From positions 29,324 to 53,020 of the forward strand of contig CAJTSB010000021.1 of the NCBI GenBank assembly GCA_910578825.1: a stretch of 23,697 bases of DNA, in the 5' to 3' direction. The notes beneath the pieces were generated by a model. That model was given only the letters and a program-made list of their open reading frames with translations, was not told the DNA's origin and made no database searches. This DNA comes from an uncultured Lachnospiraceae bacterium. Its GTDB lineage: Bacteria > Bacillota > Clostridia > Lachnospirales > Lachnospiraceae. The translations under genes were made by a program, and so were the position numbers. Shown here in pieces: positions 22,813 through 23,697 of the stretch (position 1 is the first letter of the stretch; each line of letters starts with the position of its first letter).

Positions 22813-22910
22813 TTAAACTACCGAGAAAAGCTCGGTAGTTACTGCCGCACCTAATTCTTCTCTCTATAATATATTTTTTCAATCGTACTAAAATATCTGC
22901 CCTTATTCAT
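22813..22910 (-). pseudogene. Unrecognised short ORF remnant ending in a hairpin
   Basis: An ATG at 22910 starts MNKGRYFSTIEKIYYREKN and stops at 22851. A neighbouring frame gives REELGAAVTTELFSVV and stops at 22813, so a frameshift may have split one small gene. The end of that frame is a perfect 10-bp inverted repeat, AACTACCGAG (22816-22825) and CTCGGTAGTT (22831-22840). No family is recognised. The rest of 22861-23044 shows no gene. Confidence 0.3.
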
Positions 22911-23044
22911 TTAGCTTTATCTCATTGATTACACGAATCCAGGTCACAAAACCGTATTTTTGAAACGAAACAACACTGAATAACACCAACCAGTACAGAT
23001 AGTATTATCCAGTCATTTGGTTTTTCATTATAACATATAAGTCA

Positions 23045-23088
23045 AAAAAAGTACAGACCAAAATCGAACTTTTGTTCTGTACTTTTTT
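23045..23088. terminator. Strong bidirectional terminator
   Basis: AAAAAAGTACAGA (23045-23057) pairs perfectly with TCTGTACTTTTTT (23076-23088), with an 18-nt loop. A and T runs on both sides allow termination on either strand. On the minus strand it follows the integrase remnant by 22 nt. Confidence 0.7.
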
Positions 23089-23110
23089 ATATCTTTTTAA
23101 TACGATTCGG

Positions 23111-23446
23111 TTATGCCAGTATCATAGTTTCATAATTGTTCTTTAATAAGATAGTACAAAAAGTGTTTCTCGGACATCCATAAGTGGAACAGCAGATATA
23201 ATCCAAATCCTGAAATGTGCCTGACTGCCGCTGCACCTTTAATGTCCGGTTGATATAACCTATATCCGAATATTTTACCCCATTGATTTCACACCGCCTC
23301 AATCCCAACAGCACTGCAAATAATACCTGCATATGGACTGGCGTTTCCCTGCTTGCCTCAATGAGCGTCTAAACCTGCTTACTGCATACTGCATGGACGT
23401 ATTCATCACCGTTTTTACCAATCTTGCGATAGAAACGGAAACCGCC
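23111..23446 (-). pseudogene. Tyrosine recombinase (integrase) remnant
   Basis: The frame TLIEASRETPVHMQVLFAV, LLGLRRCEINGVKYSDIGYI, NRTLKVQRQSG is the start of a tyrosine recombinase catalytic domain of the kind carried by Tn916-like and other integrative elements, with the first catalytic arginine in GLRRCEI. An in-frame TAG (23369-23371) interrupts it directly upstream, after GFRFYRKIGKNGDEYVHAVC and SKQV. The later catalytic His-X-X-Arg and Tyr boxes are missing: the frame runs into unrelated residues (CCSTYGCPRNTF) and stops at 23111. It is clearly non-functional and marks a former mobile element. Confidence 0.72.
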
Positions 23447-23452
23447 GCTTCT

Positions 23453-23697
23453 TCATAATAATCTCCATTCCGCCGATGTGTCTGGCTCTTTGATAACTGT
23501 CACATGTAAATTCTTTGCCTCAATTAATGTTTCCTGTCTGCATTTCCAATAGAAAGGATAATTTATCAGATCGTTTCTTTGTTTTATATATTTACCTGCT
23601 ATCCTTCAATAAAAGAGTGGCTCATAATGTAAAATTCATCTTGGCTTGGTTGGTATTTTCTTTCCAACTTTTCAAGGGTATTATCATAATTTTGCGC
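23453..23697 (-). pseudogene. Unidentified broken ORF at the window edge
   Basis: Two adjoining frames look coding. 23697-23599 gives NYDNTLEKLERKYQPSQDEF then YIMSHSFIEG and a TAG. 23596-23453 gives GKYIKQRNDLINYPFYWKC, RQETLIEAKNLHVTVIKEPD, TSAEWRLL and a TGA. They would join by one frameshift. The 5' end is outside the window. No family is recognised; it belongs to the decayed element with the integrase. Confidence 0.4.

Noticed and set aside
1..23697. CRISPR arrays, tRNA or rRNA genes
   Set aside because: No regularly spaced direct repeats, cloverleaf with CCA-like end or ribosomal RNA signatures were seen on either strand.

Overview
The window looks like chromosome of a flagellated, low-to-moderate G+C Gram-positive anaerobe of the Clostridia, most likely Lachnospiraceae. 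The main grounds are: the order MreB/Mbl - FlhO - FlhP - rod-binding protein; ComF followed by a YvyF-type flagellar-operon protein; the cdaA-cdaR-glmM cluster; strong AGGAGG ribosome binding sites; and a Gram-positive-type HPr with Ser46. The family placement is inference. All intact protein genes are on the minus strand, so transcription runs from high to low coordinates.

Right to left. (1) 21990-23697 is an AT-richer graveyard: a broken tyrosine recombinase, an unidentified broken ORF, a DUF6602-like fragment with a frameshift, and a DUF1016/YhcG-like N-terminal fragment with an in-frame stop and frameshifts. It reads as the decayed end of an integrated element carrying restriction-associated genes. 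(2) 15972-21889 is uvrB - family 2 glycosyltransferase - uvrA, with two inverted repeats just upstream of uvrB. (3) 13460-15903 is a chemoreceptor and an FMN-binding-domain lipoprotein, with their own extended -10 promoter. (4) 13086-13459 is non-coding, with a clear sigma-A promoter for mbl and, on the opposite strand, hairpins ending in an intrinsic terminator (possible small RNA). (5) 7783-13085 is mbl - flhO - flhP - rod-binding protein - recD2: cell shape, flagellar rod and a DNA helicase in one tight run. (6) 7001-7782 has no convincing protein gene and holds the most striking object here. (7) 1-7000 is comF - yvyF-like - two unknown membrane proteins - cdaA (c-di-AMP synthase) - cdaR - glmM - HPr - glycosyltransferase (cut by the window edge), linking c-di-AMP signalling, cell-wall precursor synthesis and carbon regulation.

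The best candidate for something undescribed is the recD2-comF gap. It is a quasi-palindrome of about 700 bp made of two diverged, inverted copies (329-335 nt each, around 70% identical by eye, about 30 nt apart) of the same element. The copies share closing helices and several internal helices whose pairing is kept by compensatory or G-U changes, while frames, stops and loop sequences are not kept. That pattern points to a large structured RNA present as a convergent pair. A known structured RNA class, the raiA motif, is described as lying between raiA and comFC; whether these copies belong to it cannot be decided without a covariance-model search.
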